Assembly: GCA_023663905.1 (NCBI GenBank)
Contig: JAMPGO010000013.1
Coordinates: 1 to 32,188 of the forward strand
From: Ruminococcus flavefaciens
Lineage (GTDB): Bacteria > Bacillota > Clostridia > Oscillospirales > Ruminococcaceae
Direction: 5' to 3'
DNA: 32,188 nt
Shown here: positions 12,477 through 22,558 of the stretch, one piece after another
Position numbering within the stretch: the stretch's first letter is position 1
How the letters are laid out: every line of letters begins with the position of its first letter
The notes under the pieces: generated by a model
Database searches by the model: none
The model's input: the letters and a program-made list of their open reading frames with translations, nothing else
What the model was told of the DNA's origin: nothing
Translations under genes and position numbers: made by a program

Positions 12477-15296
12477 TCACAGGTATTTTTTAAGATATTG
12501 CCCAGTATATGACTTCTCGCACTGTGCGACTTCCTCGGGAGTACCCTGCACAACGACAGTACCTCCGCCGTCACCGCCTTCAGGTCCGAGGTCGATTATA
12601 TAGTCCGCCGATTTTATAACGTTGAGGTTATGCTCGATAACGAGGACGGTATTTCCCTGATTTGTCAGCTTCTGCAAAACGTCAATCAGCTTATGCACAT
12701 CCGCCGTGTGAAGTCCTGTTGTAGGCTCGTCGAGGATGTAAATAGTCTGCCCTGTTGAGCGCTTGGAAAGCTCGGTGGAAAGCTTAACACGCTGTGCTTC
12801 ACCGCCCGAAAGAGTAGTTGCAGGCTGTCCGATTTTGATATAGCCAAGTCCGACTTCCTGCAAAGTCCTGAGCTTGCGTGCAATCTTCGGGATATGCTCG
12901 AAAAACTCAACGCCCTCGTCAACAGTCATCTCCAGTACGTCGTAAATTGACTTGCCCTTGTAATGCACTTCGAGCGTTTCACGGTTATATCGTCTGCCCT
13001 TGCACACCTCGCACGGCACATAGACATCGGGCAGGAAGTGCATTTCGATTTTTATAATACCGTCGCCCTCGCACGCTTCACAGCGACCGCCCTTGACATT
13101 GAAACTGAAACGTCCGTTCGAGTAGCCACGTGCCTTAGCGTCGGGAGTTTTTGCGAAAAGGTCTCGTATATCGCTGAAAACGCCTGTATAAGTCGCAGGA
13201 TTTGAACGTGGAGTACGTCCTATGGGCGACTGGTCTATGCAGATTACCTTGTCAAGATTCTCGATACCCTCAATCGCATTGAAATCGCCCGCAAAAACCT
13301 TTGCACGGTTGAGCTTGGCGGCGAGATGCTTATAGATAATCTCGTTCACGAGCGAGGACTTACCGCTTCCCGAAACACCTGTAACGCAGATAAATTCGCC
13401 GAGCGGTATTTCAACATCGATATTCTGGAGATTATGCTCCTTTGCGCCTCTTACAGTCAGGAATTTACCGTTGCCCGTACGTCTGCTTGCAGGAACAGGG
13501 ATTTTCTTCTTACCGCTGAGATACTGCCCTGTAACTGATTTCCTGCACTTCAGAAGCTTGTCAACAGTACCCGAGAAAACAACCTCACCGCCGTTCACTC
13601 CTGCTCCAGGTCCTATATCGACGATGTAATCAGCCGAAAGCATAGTATCGTCGTCGTGTTCAACAACAATCAGGGTATTGCCCAAATCCCTGAGACGTTT
13701 GAGGGTAGCAATAAGCTTGTCGTTATCACGCTGGTGAAGTCCTATGCTCGGCTCGTCAAGAATATACAGCACACCCACAAGTGACGAACCAATCTGAGTG
13801 GCAAGGCGGATTCTCTGGCTCTCACCGCCTGAAAGCGTGCCTGATGAGCGTGAGAGGGTGAGGTATTCAAGCCCTACACTGCTGAGGAAGCCGAGACGTT
13901 CTTTTATCTCCTTGATGATTCTCTCGCCTATTAATTTCTCCTGCTCGGACAGTTCAAGATTATTGAAGAAATCCAGCTCATCCTTAACGGACATATCAGT
14001 AAGCTCGCTGATATTTTTTCCGCCGACAGTCACGGCTAAATACTCGGATTTTAGGCGCTTGCCGTTGCAGTCGGGACAGCTTGTCTCCGTCATACAGTCC
14101 TCGATAGCGGCTTTGGAATAATCGCTTCCCGATTCACGGTAACGACGTTCAAGGTTACGGATTACACCCTCGAACGTAGTCTTGTATTTTCCACCGCCAA
14201 GCGATTCAGGTCTACGGAGTTCAAGCTCATCACTGCCTGTGCCGTAAAGAAAAATGCCTATCTGTTCCTTAGTCAGTTTTTTCACAGGTACATCGAGCGG
14301 AATGTTGTACTTCTTTGAAATCGCCTTATAGTACATCATTGCGATTGAAGTCTCGTCAAGGCTATTCCAACCGTGAGCGGTAATAGCGCCGTCCAGTATT
14401 GACAAATCCTGATTCGGCACGATTGTTTTCGCCTCAATCTGCCTGAACATTCCGAGACCTGTACACTTCGGGCAAGCACCCATAGGATTATTGAACGAGA
14501 ATACAACAGGCTCAAGCTCTCCGATACTGATATTATGCTCGGGACAGGCGAAATTCTGCGAAAACATCATCTCTTCGCCGTCAATGACATCAACAATTGC
14601 AAGTCCTTCCGTGAGCTTGAAGACGGTTTCAAGGCTGTCCGTCAGCCGTGTTTCAATGCCCTCTTTTACGATGAGACGGTCAACGATAATCTCAATATCG
14701 TGCTTCTTGTTTTTGTCAAGCTTTATGTCATCCGCAAGCTCATAGTCTATGCCGTCAATCCTTGCACGGACGAATCCCGATTTTCTTGCGGATTCAAGCT
14801 CTTTGGCATACTGTCCCTTGCGATGACGGACGATAGGCGCAAGAAGCCTGATTTTCGTCCTTTCGGGAAGCGCCATAATCCTGTCAACCATCTGGTCAAT
14901 GGTCTGCTGTGCAATCTCACGTCCGCAGATAGGGCAGTGCGGTACACCGATTCTTGCATAGAGCAGACGGAGGTAGTCGTAAATCTCCGTAACCGTGCCG
15001 ACTGTGGAGCGTGGATTCTTTGAAGTGGTTTTCTGGTCGATTGAAATCGCAGGAGAAAGACCCTCAATGCTGTCAACATCGGGCTTTTCCATTTGCCCGA
15101 GAAACATACGTGCATACGAAGACAGGCTCTCAACATAACGTCGCTGACCGTCCGCATAGATAGTATCGAATGCCAGCGACGACTTGCCCGAACCCGACAG
15201 CCCTGTCATAACAATAAGCTTGTCCCTCGGGATTTCAACATCGATATTCTTGAGATTATTAACCCTTGCGCCCTTGATTACTATTTTATCTGTCAT
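12477..15296 (-). CDS. uvrA: Excinuclease ABC subunit A
   Basis: 939 residues, the usual length. It is the damage-sensing ATPase of nucleotide excision repair, acting as a dimer that loads UvrB. Both ABC halves are complete: Walker [10 protein letters not shown] near the N-terminus and GVSGSGKSS in the second half, signatures LSGGESQR and LSGGEAQR, and Walker B segments [10 protein letters not shown] and [10 protein letters not shown]. Zinc-binding Cys pairs are visible ([15 protein letters not shown] with CEVCKGRRY). The ATG at 15296 is preceded by GAGG at 7 nt; the in-frame TTG at 15302 is too close to that site. The gap from the preceding NADAR gene is 9 nt. Third gene of uvrB-NADAR-uvrA; I found no clear terminator in 12360-12476. 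Confidence 0.98.
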   Translation of the reverse strand: MTDKIVIKGARVNNLKNIDVEIPRDKLIVMTGLSGSGKSSLAFDTIYADGQRRYVESLSSYARMFLGQMEKPDVDSIEGLSPAISIDQKTTSKNPRSTVGTVTEIYDYLRLLYARIGVPHCPICGREIAQQTIDQMVDRIMALPERTKIRLLAPIVRHRKGQYAKELESARKSGFVRARIDGIDYELADDIKLDKNKKHDIEIIVDRLIVKEGIETRLTDSLETVFKLTEGLAIVDVIDGEEMMFSQNFACPEHNISIGELEPVVFSFNNPMGACPKCTGLGMFRQIEAKTIVPNQDLSILDGAITAHGWNSLDETSIAMMYYKAISKKYNIPLDVPVKKLTKEQIGIFLYGTGSDELELRRPESLGGGKYKTTFEGVIRNLERRYRESGSDYSKAAIEDCMTETSCPDCNGKRLKSEYLAVTVGGKNISELTDMSVKDELDFFNNLELSEQEKLIGERIIKEIKERLGFLSSVGLEYLTLSRSSGTLSGGESQRIRLATQIGSSLVGVLYILDEPSIGLHQRDNDKLIATLKRLRDLGNTLIVVEHDDDTMLSADYIVDIGPGAGVNGGEVVFSGTVDKLLKCRKSVTGQYLSGKKKIPVPASRRTGNGKFLTVRGAKEHNLQNIDVEIPLGEFICVTGVSGSGKSSLVNEIIYKHLAAKLNRAKVFAGDFNAIEGIENLDKVICIDQSPIGRTPRSNPATYTGVFSDIRDLFAKTPDAKARGYSNGRFSFNVKGGRCEACEGDGIIKIEMHFLPDVYVPCEVCKGRRYNRETLEVHYKGKSIYDVLEMTVDEGVEFFEHIPKIARKLRTLQEVGLGYIKIGQPATTLSGGEAQRVKLSTELSKRSTGQTIYILDEPTTGLHTADVHKLIDVLQKLTNQGNTVLVIEHNLNVIKSADYIIDLGPEGGDGGGTVVVQGTPEEVAQCEKSYTGQYLKKYL

Positions 15297-15305
15297 ATAC
15301 AAACC

Positions 15306-15842
15306 TCACTTTATAATATCTCGCACTTCCATAAGGCAGAATCCAAGAAGATTTTCGCCGTTCCAGAGATTGGGATTCTCGCAGTACGATTTCGTACCGA
15401 TTCCCCATATCTTATCATACGGGCTTGCTTCAACAAGTACCCTTGTGTTGGTGTTAAGCAGAAAGTCCTTTAAGTCCTGATTCTGCGAGAATTTTGCAAC
15501 ATTGCCCTTTATGACAATATCGGTCTTATGCTGATTCCATATTCTTTCGTCAAATCCTGCGATTTTACGTCCCAGCGACTTGAACTCATTGGGATGAGAA
15601 GCGTTCATAATCTCGCTGTAAATCTTATTATCGCCGAAAAGCAGGGCTTTCTGTGACATCATATACTGCTCAGCGGTTGAGTATTCCACACCGTCAACAG
15701 CAAAACGGCACGCAAACCACTGACTGAAACAGCTTTTGGAAATGCTTCCGTCGGCGGTCGGATGATGACCCCAAAAGAACACATATTTCAGCTTCTCGCC
15801 GTCGTTAAATCTTTTTATTATTATATCCCTTGTGTAGTTCAT
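15306..15842 (-). CDS. NADAR-domain glycosidase (YbiA/RibX-like) inside the uvrBA operon
   Basis: 178 residues, cytoplasmic, a single complete NADAR domain. Marks are [18 protein letters not shown], the central helix [28 protein letters not shown], and the C-terminal [14 protein letters not shown] followed by the [13 protein letters not shown] tail. Family knowledge: NADAR proteins cleave N-glycosidic bonds, in riboflavin-pathway intermediates and, as reported recently, ADP-ribose attached to guanine in nucleic acid. Translation starts at the ATG at 15842, one base after the uvrB TAA, with AAGGGG inside the uvrB end, so the genes are tightly coupled. Placement between uvrB and uvrA favours a DNA-damage role over riboflavin metabolism. 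That is inference. Confidence 0.9.
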   Translation of the reverse strand: MNYTRDIIIKRFNDGEKLKYVFFWGHHPTADGSISKSCFSQWFACRFAVDGVEYSTAEQYMMSQKALLFGDNKIYSEIMNASHPNEFKSLGRKIAGFDERIWNQHKTDIVIKGNVAKFSQNQDLKDFLLNTNTRVLVEASPYDKIWGIGTKSYCENPNLWNGENLLGFCLMEVRDIIK

Positions 15843-15843
15843 A

Positions 15844-17805
15844 TTATTCCCCTTTCAGTTCATTTATCTTGTCACGCAGATAAGCAGCGTGTTCAAATTC
15901 CAGCATTTGCGCTGAGTTCTTCATCTCAACAGTCAGCTTCTCAATAAGCTGTTGTTTTTCAGCAGGAGACATCTTCTTTTTATGAGTTTTCGCCTCAACG
16001 GTACTCTTTGACGTAATCTCAAGGACGTTGCGGACTTCTTTTATAATAGTCTTCGGCACAATACCGTGCGCCTGATTGAAAGCAATCTGCAAGCTTCGGC
16101 GACGTTCCGTCTCGGTTATGGCACGCTCCATAGAGCCTGTAACGCTGTCGGCATACATAATAACCTGACCGCCTGCATTTCGTGCGGCACGTCCTATAGT
16201 CTGTATGAGCGACGTTTCACTTCGGAGGAAGCCCTCCTTGTCAGCGTCAAGAATAGCGATAAGGCTTACCTCGGGTATATCCAGACCCTCTCGGAGCAGA
16301 TTTATTCCCACGAGAACATCAAATACACCGTTGCGCAAGTCCTTGATAATCTCCATACGCTCAATCGTATCAATATCGTGGTGAAGATAGCGGATTTTTA
16401 TGCCCATATTGTCATAGTATTCAGTTAAATCCTCAGCCATTTTCTTGGTGAGCGTTGTAATAAGCACACGCTCGTTCCTGTCAATCCTCTTGTTTATCTC
16501 GAAATACAAGTCCGCAATCTGATTCTCAACAGGCTTTACGATAATTTCAGGGTCAACAAGTCCCGTCGGGCGGATGAGCTGTTCAACGATAATATCCGTC
16601 TTTTCACGCTCAATCTGTCCCGGAGTTGCACTGACATAGACCGCCTGATTGATTTTGCCGTTAAATTCCTCAAAGTTCAGCGGTCTGTTATCGAACGCAC
16701 TCGGAAGCCTGAAGCCGTAATTAACAAGATTCTCTTTTCTAGCCCTGTCGCCTGCATACATTCCACGAACCTGCGGAAGCGTAACGTGACTTTCATCAAC
16801 GATAAGCAGAAAATCTTCGGGGAAGTGGTCGAAGAGCGTGAGCGGAGTACTTCCGGCCGGACGACCCGACAGCACACGTGAATAGTTCTCAACACCGTTG
16901 CAATAGCCAACCTCACGTATCATCTCCATATCATAGTGAACACGCTGTTCAATGCGCTGAGCCTCGATAAGCTTGTTATTCTGCTGAAAATAATCGATAC
17001 GCTCGGCAAGTTCGCTGTCGAGTTCAAGCAGAGCGGATTCCATTTTGTCATCGCTTATGAGATAATGGGAAGCAGGAAAAACAGCCGTATGTGATACAAC
17101 CGCCTTTACCTCGCCTGTCACTGCGTTTATCTCCGAAATCCTGTCAATCTCATCGCCGAAATACTCAACACGTATCGCCGTATCGCCCGAACGAGCAGGG
17201 AAAATCTCAACAACATCGCCACGCACACGGAATCTGTTTCGCTCGAATGCAATATCATTTCTTTCATAGCGGATTTTCACAAGTTCGGCGATGAGCTGTT
17301 CACGGGATTTCTCCATACCCTGACGTATGGAAACGACGTTTGCACGGTATTCTTCGGGACTTCCGAGAGAATAAATGCACGAAACGCTCGATACGATTAT
17401 AACGTCCCTGCGTTCGGCAAGAGCAGTCGTGGCGGAGTGGCGGAGCTTGTCTATCTCATCGTTGACTGACGAAACTTTCTCGATATAGCTGTCCGTGCTT
17501 GCAATATAGGCTTCGGGCTGGTAGTAATCATAGTACGATACGAAATATTCAACAGCATTTTCGGGAAAAAACTCCTTAAATTCAGAGCAGAGCTGAGCTG
17601 CAAGAATTTTATTATGGGCAAGCACAAGGGTCGGCTTGTTTACTCTTGCGATGACGTTCGCCATAGTAAAAGTTTTTCCCGAGCCTGTAACACCGAGCAG
17701 AATCTGTTCTTTTTTTCCCGAGTTCAGTCCGTCCACGAGCTTTTCAATAGCTTCGGGCTGGTCGCCTGCGGGTGCGTACTGGGAATGAAGTCTGAAACGT
17801 TCCAT
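15844..17805 (-). CDS. uvrB: Excinuclease ABC subunit B
   Basis: 653 residues. Helicase-like core of nucleotide excision repair, which verifies damage handed over by UvrA and recruits UvrC. Visible are Walker A GVTGSGKT (38-45), the beta-hairpin region [11 protein letters not shown] that inserts between strands, Walker [10 protein letters not shown], the helicase segment QTIGRAARN, and a C-terminal UVR coiled-coil motif (about 620-650) that contacts UvrC. Start: the ATG at 17805, whose [12 protein letters not shown] opening is typical of the family. AAAGG lies about 10 nt upstream, and a longer frame to 17877 would include the promoter. First gene of a uvrB-NADAR-uvrA operon. uvrC is not in the window. 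Confidence 0.97.
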   Translation of the reverse strand: MERFRLHSQYAPAGDQPEAIEKLVDGLNSGKKEQILLGVTGSGKTFTMANVIARVNKPTLVLAHNKILAAQLCSEFKEFFPENAVEYFVSYYDYYQPEAYIASTDSYIEKVSSVNDEIDKLRHSATTALAERRDVIIVSSVSCIYSLGSPEEYRANVVSIRQGMEKSREQLIAELVKIRYERNDIAFERNRFRVRGDVVEIFPARSGDTAIRVEYFGDEIDRISEINAVTGEVKAVVSHTAVFPASHYLISDDKMESALLELDSELAERIDYFQQNNKLIEAQRIEQRVHYDMEMIREVGYCNGVENYSRVLSGRPAGSTPLTLFDHFPEDFLLIVDESHVTLPQVRGMYAGDRARKENLVNYGFRLPSAFDNRPLNFEEFNGKINQAVYVSATPGQIEREKTDIIVEQLIRPTGLVDPEIIVKPVENQIADLYFEINKRIDRNERVLITTLTKKMAEDLTEYYDNMGIKIRYLHHDIDTIERMEIIKDLRNGVFDVLVGINLLREGLDIPEVSLIAILDADKEGFLRSETSLIQTIGRAARNAGGQVIMYADSVTGSMERAITETERRRSLQIAFNQAHGIVPKTIIKEVRNVLEITSKSTVEAKTHKKKMSPAEKQQLIEKLTVEMKNSAQMLEFEHAAYLRDKINELKGE

Positions 17806-17836
17806 AAAAATCACGCCTTTCTGATAGTATACTTCT

Positions 17837-17883
17837 ATTATAGCACACTGCGGTATAAAAATAAAGATACAGAACATATTTTC
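17837..17883 (-). promoter_or_regulatory. uvrB promoter with possible LexA (SOS) box
   Basis: Minus strand: extended -10 TGCTATAAT (hexamer 17837-17842) with a weak -35 (TTTATT, 17860-17865). Just upstream, GAAAATATGTTC (minus strand, 17872-17883) differs by one base from the GAAC-N4-GTTC core of the Bacillota SOS box. uvrBA is a classical LexA target, which supports but does not prove the call. Confidence 0.45.
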
Positions 17884-17892
17884 TTTTTTTAA

Positions 17893-17928
17893 TCAAATAA
17901 AAATCCCGACTGCCTGCACAATCGGGAT
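17893..17928 (-). terminator. Intrinsic terminator of galE
   Basis: ATCCCGA (17903-17909) and TCGGGAT (17922-17928) form a 7-bp stem with a 12-nt loop, followed on the minus strand by TTTTATTTG. Confidence 0.78.
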
Positions 17929-17934
17929 GTTGGG

Positions 17935-18954
17935 TTATTTATTATAGCCGTTGGGATTATTTTTCTGCCAGTTCCAGGAATCACGGCACATATCCTCAAG
18001 AGTACGCTCCGTTTTCCAGCCGAGAACCTTCCAAGCCTTATCAGCATTGGCATAGCACTCAGCCAAATCGCCTGCACGACGTGCGCCGTAAACGTGGTTG
18101 ACTTTAACACCGTTGACTTTCTCAAAAGTATTGACGATTTCGGTAACGCTGTATGGTGTGCCTGTACCGAGATTGAAAATATCGACGCACTTGTTTTTCA
18201 GGATATAGTCAATCGCCTTTACGTGACCGACTGCAAGGTCAGTTACGTGGATGTAGTCTCTTGTGCAAGTTCCGTCGGGAGTAGGATAATCGTTGCCGAA
18301 AATAGTAAGGCACTCACGCTTTCCGACAGCAACCTGCGAAACATAAGGCATAAGGTTATTCGGGATTCCCTGCGGGTCTTCGCCGATGAGACCGCTTTTG
18401 TGTGCGCCGATAGGATTGAAGTATCTTAGCAGAATCACGGAGAGATTTTCATCCGCCTTTGTAGTATCTTCAAGAATCTGCTCCATCATAGCCTTTGTCC
18501 AGCCGTAAGGATTGGTACACACTCCCCTTTTCATCGTCTCAAAGTACGGCACGGGATTTTCCTCGCCGTAAACCGTAGCGCTTGACGAAAAGATAATATT
18601 ATTGACATTGTACTTCTTCATACATTCAAGGAGCGACAGCGTGGTATCGATATTATTTCTGTAGTACATAACAGGTTCACGGACTGATTCGCCGACAGCT
18701 TTAAGCCCTGCAAAGTGAATAACAGCGTCAATGCTGTTCTCTTCAAAAACCTGCGAGAGTTTTGCATTATCTTTTATGTCAAGCTCATATGTCCTGATTG
18801 ATTTGCCTGTAATCTGTTCAACCCTGCGGACAGCCTCGGGAGAACTGTTGCAGTAGTTATCCGCAATAACAACGTCGTAGCCTGCTTCCAGAAGCTCAAC
18901 CGCTGTGTGTGAGCCTATATAGCCTGCTCCGCCTGCAAGAAAAACTGTAGCCAT
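17935..18954 (-). CDS. galE: UDP-glucose 4-epimerase
   Basis: 339 residues, full length for the family. Extended short-chain dehydrogenase: NAD-binding GGAGYIG (8-14), catalytic SSSAT (123-127) and the YxxxK pair in NPYGWTK (Tyr150, Lys154), with family landmarks RYFNPIGAH and DGTCTRDYIHVTDLA. It interconverts UDP-glucose and UDP-galactose, feeding exopolysaccharide or wall sugars, or the Leloir pathway. The Trp between Tyr-Gly and Thr-Lys replaces the more usual Arg/Lys/His; this does not affect the catalytic residues. Start: the ATG at 18954 with AAAGGCGG upstream. It is monocistronic, with a strong promoter 34 nt upstream and a terminator. No other galactose gene is adjacent. Confidence 0.96.
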   Translation of the reverse strand: MATVFLAGGAGYIGSHTAVELLEAGYDVVIADNYCNSSPEAVRRVEQITGKSIRTYELDIKDNAKLSQVFEENSIDAVIHFAGLKAVGESVREPVMYYRNNIDTTLSLLECMKKYNVNNIIFSSSATVYGEENPVPYFETMKRGVCTNPYGWTKAMMEQILEDTTKADENLSVILLRYFNPIGAHKSGLIGEDPQGIPNNLMPYVSQVAVGKRECLTIFGNDYPTPDGTCTRDYIHVTDLAVGHVKAIDYILKNKCVDIFNLGTGTPYSVTEIVNTFEKVNGVKVNHVYGARRAGDLAECYANADKAWKVLGWKTERTLEDMCRDSWNWQKNNPNGYNK

Positions 18955-18987
18955 AAATTTTCCGCCTTTCGATTATATAATAAACAC

Positions 18988-19016
18988 AGTATACCATAAA
19001 TCTGCGGATTTGTCAA
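18988..19016 (-). promoter_or_regulatory. Strong promoter of galE
   Basis: Minus strand: TTGACA (19011-19016), 17-nt spacer, TATACT (18988-18993) with extended TGG. It starts 5 nt beyond the stop of the ABC permease gene, leaving no room for a separate terminator. Confidence 0.85.
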
Positions 19017-19021
19017 TAAGT

Positions 19022-21796
19022 TCAGAACGTTCTTGCAAGCGATTCTGCTTTCTCGAGACTGCGTATGCCCGGAATGGAAGCAAGTACGGCTATGAGAATA
19101 TTTACCGCTATGGAAGCAATCAGTCCCACAGCCATTGAAGCGAATACAACCACACTCCAGCCTGCAAGCGTAAGGAATATCAGGAATGCGCCTATTGCCG
19201 TTATCGTTCCGAGACTTGACGAGACTGCCGAGAACATCACGCTTTCAAGCATAACGGTCTTGCGGAGCTGTTTACTGCTCATTCCCACGCTTCGGAGCAT
19301 CATAAACTCACGGCTTCTGTTGAGAACGCTTGTGTTGATAGAGTTAACCATAGATAGTATGCCGACAAGCCATATCGAGGCTATAAAAGTAACTGCAATC
19401 CTGACAATTGCCTTGAAAAACTCGCCCGAACCCGTATTATTCATATATATATTATGATAAGAACGAGGGTTGTTTTCCTCAATAAAATCAATGAATACTT
19501 CTTCGGCTTCCGCATAATTCTCCTGCCCGTTGACTTTTGCTTCAACATCTACATAAAGCTCCAGTTTTTGGGCAATCTCTGAATTGCACGGAATTATCAG
19601 GCACGGAAGCGATTTGAATCCACAGCAGATACTTCCCGAAATCTTAACAGGCTCGTCCATAATTATATACTTGACATCAAGCGGAGTATCGAGCTTCTGA
19701 TAGCAGTCATCGTACTTGCGTATACCGTTGCCGTAGTCGTCGTACTGCGGAGGATAGCCGTAGCAGGAAGTGCAGTATAAAGCCGTTCCCGACTGCAAAA
19801 ACTCATCGTATGTCAATCCCGAAACAGGAGCGATATATTTTTCAAAGCCATATCTGTTGATTCCCGAAATATTCAGGCTGTTTTTGATATTAATCTTATC
19901 TGCGGACAGCTTTGCAATCTCTCTTTTATCCGTGCTGTCCTCGTCGATACTATAGGCGCTGAGCGGAAACGATACATCATATTCCGAGAACAGCTCATCA
20001 TTGCTGAAAATTTCCTCCGTCTCGTCAGCCATATCTGCGGAAATACCGCTGATTCTGAAATCATACGAATCGCCAGCAATATCCTGACTGACAATATTGT
20101 AGAAAAATATTCCGAGCATAAGCGAGAACGTAAACAGCATTACACCCAATGTCATAGTGATAGTGGAAATAATATACCTGCCCTTATTCCTCATAATATT
20201 CTTGTTGGTATATCGTCTGAGGAACTGCTTCGAGGTAAGATTTATCTTTGACTTTCTTTTGCGGTGCTTTTTGATTTTCTTTTGAGGTTTGCCGAAATTA
20301 AGAGCTTCGGCAGGCGATAATTTTCTGGAAGCCCACATAGCCGATGTGTAAGCCGATATAAATATCGCCGAAATGCAGAGTATGATTCCTATGATTACAA
20401 AATACACATTCGCCTTGAACTCAAAATCCTGAAATCCGAGATTCCTGAGCGCACTGAATGACGAACTGCACAGGAGATAAGCCGCCGCCGTACCTATGGG
20501 AACAGCCGTGACTGTATAGAACAGCGCTTCGGTGAAAACGAGTGCGGAAATCTGTACTTTTGAAGCGCCCATAATCCTGAGTACCGCATACTGCGAGCTT
20601 CTCTCCTGATTCGATATTTCAAATGCGTTGTCAATAACGAATCTTGAAACGAACCACGCAAACAACGTCAGCACGAATATCATTATAATCGTCGGGATTG
20701 ATTCCACAAGCGAACCTGCCGAACGAAATTCGAGGAACAGAAGCTCATAGTTCAGTATCGGCAAATCAGCATAGTAATTTCCCTTGCGGAAGCCCATATC
20801 CTCATAAAGAATCTCCATACCGTCGTCAAAATCCACGTCCTCGTTGATACGCACTTTAGCGTCTGCCGAGTACCAGTATGTCAAATCATCGGCATTTTTC
20901 TCAACAAGCTCTTTGTTGAAAAAGCTATCCATATCAGAGCTTGTTACAGTAATGGCGCTGGTGGTGTTTAATACATCAAATCCCGCAATTTTCAGGCTCA
21001 CTTCAATCGGCTCGCCGTACCTGATATTTTTCAGCGGAATATCGTCGAAAGTCATACCGTAGCGCTCAAAGCTTCCCTGAAGGCTGTTATGCGCAATAAG
21101 ATTCTGCGTATCGGGGTCAAGCTCATAGCTTTCGGATTCGCCCCACATAACGGAAATGCCGAACTCGTCAAGAAGATTTTGGCGGACTTCCTTCATAAGC
21201 TCGTCGTCCTCGTCAATCTCGGCAATAACAGGGCGCAGGGTGAAAGTAACGGTATCGCCGACAGAATAGCCGATATCCTGAAACCAGGACGGCACTAACG
21301 AACCCTCGTTATTTGCAAGGTCTTTTTTATATTGAGTACTTCCGTCATAGCCTTCGGGATTAAGCTCGTCATTACCCATAAAAGCCCTCTCGTAAAGTCT
21401 GCGGATTCGCCTTGTCTCAGTGCCGTCGTCAAATTCAATAAAAGTCAGAATGCTGTCATCTTCCTCCGACCTCTCGCCCAGCCTGATACCGTTGTAATCC
21501 TCAATAATGCTCGAAGCATATGCCTGATAATCCGATACAACAACGTGATTCTGTATAACATCAACAGCGTTTTCGATTTCGTAATCTTTCAGCGATTCGA
21601 ACCAAGGACTTAAATTCGCCTCCGCAGAACCGCTTTCACGCTTGCACTGATTCTGCAAAGTCTGCAAGATACTGCCCATATATGCCCCGAAACTGCACAG
21701 AATAAACACCGAGAGAGTCACGCACAGAAAAGTGAGTACCGTTCTGAGCTTCTGACGGCGGATGTATTTCAGCGAGAGAGAAATAATATGTTTCAT
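19022..21796 (-). CDS. ABC transporter permease, FtsX/MacB type, large two-module form
   Basis: 924 residues. An N-terminal membrane segment (~17-40) is followed by a ~300-residue extracytoplasmic domain, then a first FtsX core of three helices (~370-490), a basic cytoplasmic linker (KKIKKHRKRKSK), another helix (~540-565), a second outer domain, and a final three-helix FtsX core near the C-terminus. Each core carries the typical coupling pattern (QYAVLRIMGASKVQ and EFMMLRSVGMSSKQ). This layout is that of peptide-handling or efflux permeases such as those paired with two-component systems. It starts 3 nt after its ATPase partner, with GGAGGG upstream. Substrate unknown; antimicrobial peptide removal is the usual guess. 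No terminator is evident before galE. Confidence 0.9.
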   Translation of the reverse strand: MKHIISLSLKYIRRQKLRTVLTFLCVTLSVFILCSFGAYMGSILQTLQNQCKRESGSAEANLSPWFESLKDYEIENAVDVIQNHVVVSDYQAYASSIIEDYNGIRLGERSEEDDSILTFIEFDDGTETRRIRRLYERAFMGNDELNPEGYDGSTQYKKDLANNEGSLVPSWFQDIGYSVGDTVTFTLRPVIAEIDEDDELMKEVRQNLLDEFGISVMWGESESYELDPDTQNLIAHNSLQGSFERYGMTFDDIPLKNIRYGEPIEVSLKIAGFDVLNTTSAITVTSSDMDSFFNKELVEKNADDLTYWYSADAKVRINEDVDFDDGMEILYEDMGFRKGNYYADLPILNYELLFLEFRSAGSLVESIPTIIMIFVLTLFAWFVSRFVIDNAFEISNQERSSQYAVLRIMGASKVQISALVFTEALFYTVTAVPIGTAAAYLLCSSSFSALRNLGFQDFEFKANVYFVIIGIILCISAIFISAYTSAMWASRKLSPAEALNFGKPQKKIKKHRKRKSKINLTSKQFLRRYTNKNIMRNKGRYIISTITMTLGVMLFTFSLMLGIFFYNIVSQDIAGDSYDFRISGISADMADETEEIFSNDELFSEYDVSFPLSAYSIDEDSTDKREIAKLSADKINIKNSLNISGINRYGFEKYIAPVSGLTYDEFLQSGTALYCTSCYGYPPQYDDYGNGIRKYDDCYQKLDTPLDVKYIIMDEPVKISGSICCGFKSLPCLIIPCNSEIAQKLELYVDVEAKVNGQENYAEAEEVFIDFIEENNPRSYHNIYMNNTGSGEFFKAIVRIAVTFIASIWLVGILSMVNSINTSVLNRSREFMMLRSVGMSSKQLRKTVMLESVMFSAVSSSLGTITAIGAFLIFLTLAGWSVVVFASMAVGLIASIAVNILIAVLASIPGIRSLEKAESLARTF

Positions 21797-21799
21797 AGT

Positions 21800-22474
21800 C
21801 TATCCCTCCGTAAGCACGCCGTCTGAAATCCTGAAAATCCTGTCCGCCTGCGAAGCAATTCCGCCGTCGTGAGTGATAAGAATAAGCGTCTGGTTATATT
21901 TTTTAATCGAGTTCTTGAGTATCGTGATAATTTCACGGCTGTTCCTGCTGTCAAGATTTCCCGTCGGCTCATCTGCGAGAATAATCGGCGGTTTGTGAAT
22001 AAGCGCACGTGCAAAAGCCACTCTCTGCTGTTGACCGCCCGAGAGTTCCTGCGGAAAATTACTGCGCTTTTTGTCAAGTCCCGTCACGGAAAGAAGCTCG
22101 TCAAGATATTCCATATCAGGCTCACTGTTGTCGAGATTCAGCGGAAGAACGATATTCTCCTCGATATTCAGCACGGGAATAAGGTTGTACGTCTGGAAAA
22201 TAAACCCGATTTTCTTGCGCCTGTACGCTGAAAGCTCGCTGTCGTTCTGTTTGGTAATGTCATTTCCGTCAACAATAATGCTTCCGCTTGTCGGCTTATC
22301 GAGCGAACCAAGGCAGTTAAGTAGCGTTGTCTTACCGCTTCCGCTCTCGCCCGTAACCGCAACAAACTCGCCTGTGCATACCTTGAAATTCACGTTATTC
22401 AGCGCAAGCAGGGCATTTTCGCCTGTGCCGTACTGCTTGGTGAGATTCTCCGCCTTAATAATTACATCGTCCAT
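21800..22474 (-). CDS. ABC transporter ATP-binding protein (LolD/MacB/BceA type)
   Basis: 224 residues. Complete ATPase: Walker A GESGSGKT (42-49), Q-loop Gln94, signature LSGGQQQ (144-150), Walker B IILADEP (164-170) with TGNLD typical of the MacB/LolD/BceA branch, and the His switch in LITHD. It powers the FtsX-type permease encoded immediately downstream. The ATG at 22474 has a strong AAAGGAGG 7 nt upstream. The 84-bp gap between it and the upstream histidine kinase gene contains TATAAT and a direct repeat, suggesting a separate regulated promoter. Confidence 0.95.
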   Translation of the reverse strand: MDDVIIKAENLTKQYGTGENALLALNNVNFKVCTGEFVAVTGESGSGKTTLLNCLGSLDKPTSGSIIVDGNDITKQNDSELSAYRRKKIGFIFQTYNLIPVLNIEENIVLPLNLDNSEPDMEYLDELLSVTGLDKKRSNFPQELSGGQQQRVAFARALIHKPPIILADEPTGNLDSRNSREIITILKNSIKKYNQTLILITHDGGIASQADRIFRISDGVLTEG

Positions 22475-22503
22475 AATCAGACCTCCTTTTATTTTCTAAG
22501 CCG

Positions 22504-22544
22504 ATTATACAACAGTAATCTTACAGCAAAGTGACAGAATCTTA
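22504..22544 (-). promoter_or_regulatory. Candidate response-regulator-controlled promoter of the ABC genes
   Basis: Minus strand: TATAAT at 22504-22509 with a very poor -35 (ACTTTG, 22527-22532). Direct repeats TAAGATT at 22538-22544 and 22517-22523 bracket the -35 with a 21-bp period, each followed within 1 nt by CTGT. A weak -35 flanked by in-phase repeats is the usual layout for an OmpR-type activator. Confidence 0.5.
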
Positions 22545-22558
22545 ATTCCGCATTAATT

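Noticed and set aside
15306-15842. NADAR gene considered as part of riboflavin biosynthesis
   Set aside because: No rib genes or FMN riboswitch-like structure in the region; it is translationally coupled to uvrB.
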